In this document: in pieces, positions 22,642 to 22,642 of the stretch
How the letters are laid out: every line of letters starts with the position of its first letter
How positions within the stretch are numbered: the first letter of the stretch is position 1
Assembly: GCA_041946865.1 (NCBI GenBank)
Contig: JBHGBF010000063.1
Span: 1 to 22,642 of the forward strand
Source of the DNA: RPQK01 sp041946865
GTDB taxonomy: Bacteria > Acidobacteriota > UBA6911 > RPQK01
DNA: 22,642 nucleotides
Direction of reading: 5' to 3'
Notes under the pieces: generated by a model
Databases searched by the model: none
Told to the model about the DNA's origin: nothing
The model's input: only the letters and a program-made list of their open reading frames with translations
Position numbers and translations under genes: made by a program

Positions 22642-22642
22642 C

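Noticed and set aside
1..22642. CRISPR array, tRNA, rRNA, transposase or integrase
   Set aside because: No regularly spaced repeats, no tRNA-like cloverleaf and no recombinase motif was found on either strand.

Overview
The window looks like a GC-rich glycan-utilisation island from a Gram-negative, free-living bacterium. Genes are tightly packed with clear Shine-Dalgarno sites. Nearly every non-cytosolic product carries a Sec, lipoprotein or Tat signal. The mix of BNR/sialidase-like propellers, FG-GAP lipoproteins, an SSS transporter, URO-D-like proteins and a formylglycine-enzyme-like remnant would suit Acidobacteriota (Bryobacterales-like), Planctomycetota or a similar uncultured lineage. 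That placement is inference; no rRNA or marker gene is present.

Layout. (1) Positions 1-155: one arm of a terminal inverted repeat, then a palindromic operator. (2) 156-7327, plus strand: sialidase-like protein, FG-GAP lipoprotein, a double-propeller sialidase-like protein and an SGNH esterase. (3) 16106-7343, minus strand, nine genes: truncated FGE-like protein, URO-D-like 1, two ATC-hydrolase-like proteins, FG-GAP lipoprotein, five-bladed GH43-like protein, URO-D-like 2, a DapA-superfamily enzyme and a second SGNH esterase. (4) 16137-16334: divergent control region with a second operator copy. (5) 16335-17846, plus strand: SSS sodium/solute symporter. (6) 22497-17862, minus strand: two sialidase-like proteins and a Tat-exported DapA-superfamily protein. 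(7) 22498-22642: third operator copy and the other arm of the terminal repeat.

How it may work together (inference): exported propeller hydrolases and surface FG-GAP lipoproteins bind and cut an acidic or acylated glycan, SGNH esterases remove acyl groups, the SSS carrier imports the product, and DapA-type lyases plus the two URO-D-like proteins and their small ATC-hydrolase-like partners process it. The set superficially resembles sialic-acid catabolism, but nanA, nanK, nanE and nagA/B are absent, so the substrate may be another keto-sugar acid or a modified (possibly methylated) sugar.

Most interesting are: three copies of the palindrome TGTYAAC-N-GTYRACA at the head of all transcription units, in the middle case supplying both -35 boxes of a divergent promoter; a chain of six genes joined by 1-4 nt stop/start overlaps that includes the paired URO-D/ATC-hydrolase-like module; and an exported DapA-family protein that keeps the Schiff-base lysine but has lost the other usual active-site residues. 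No regulator gene, mobile element, tRNA, rRNA or CRISPR was seen. No gene-free stretch exceeds 300 bases.
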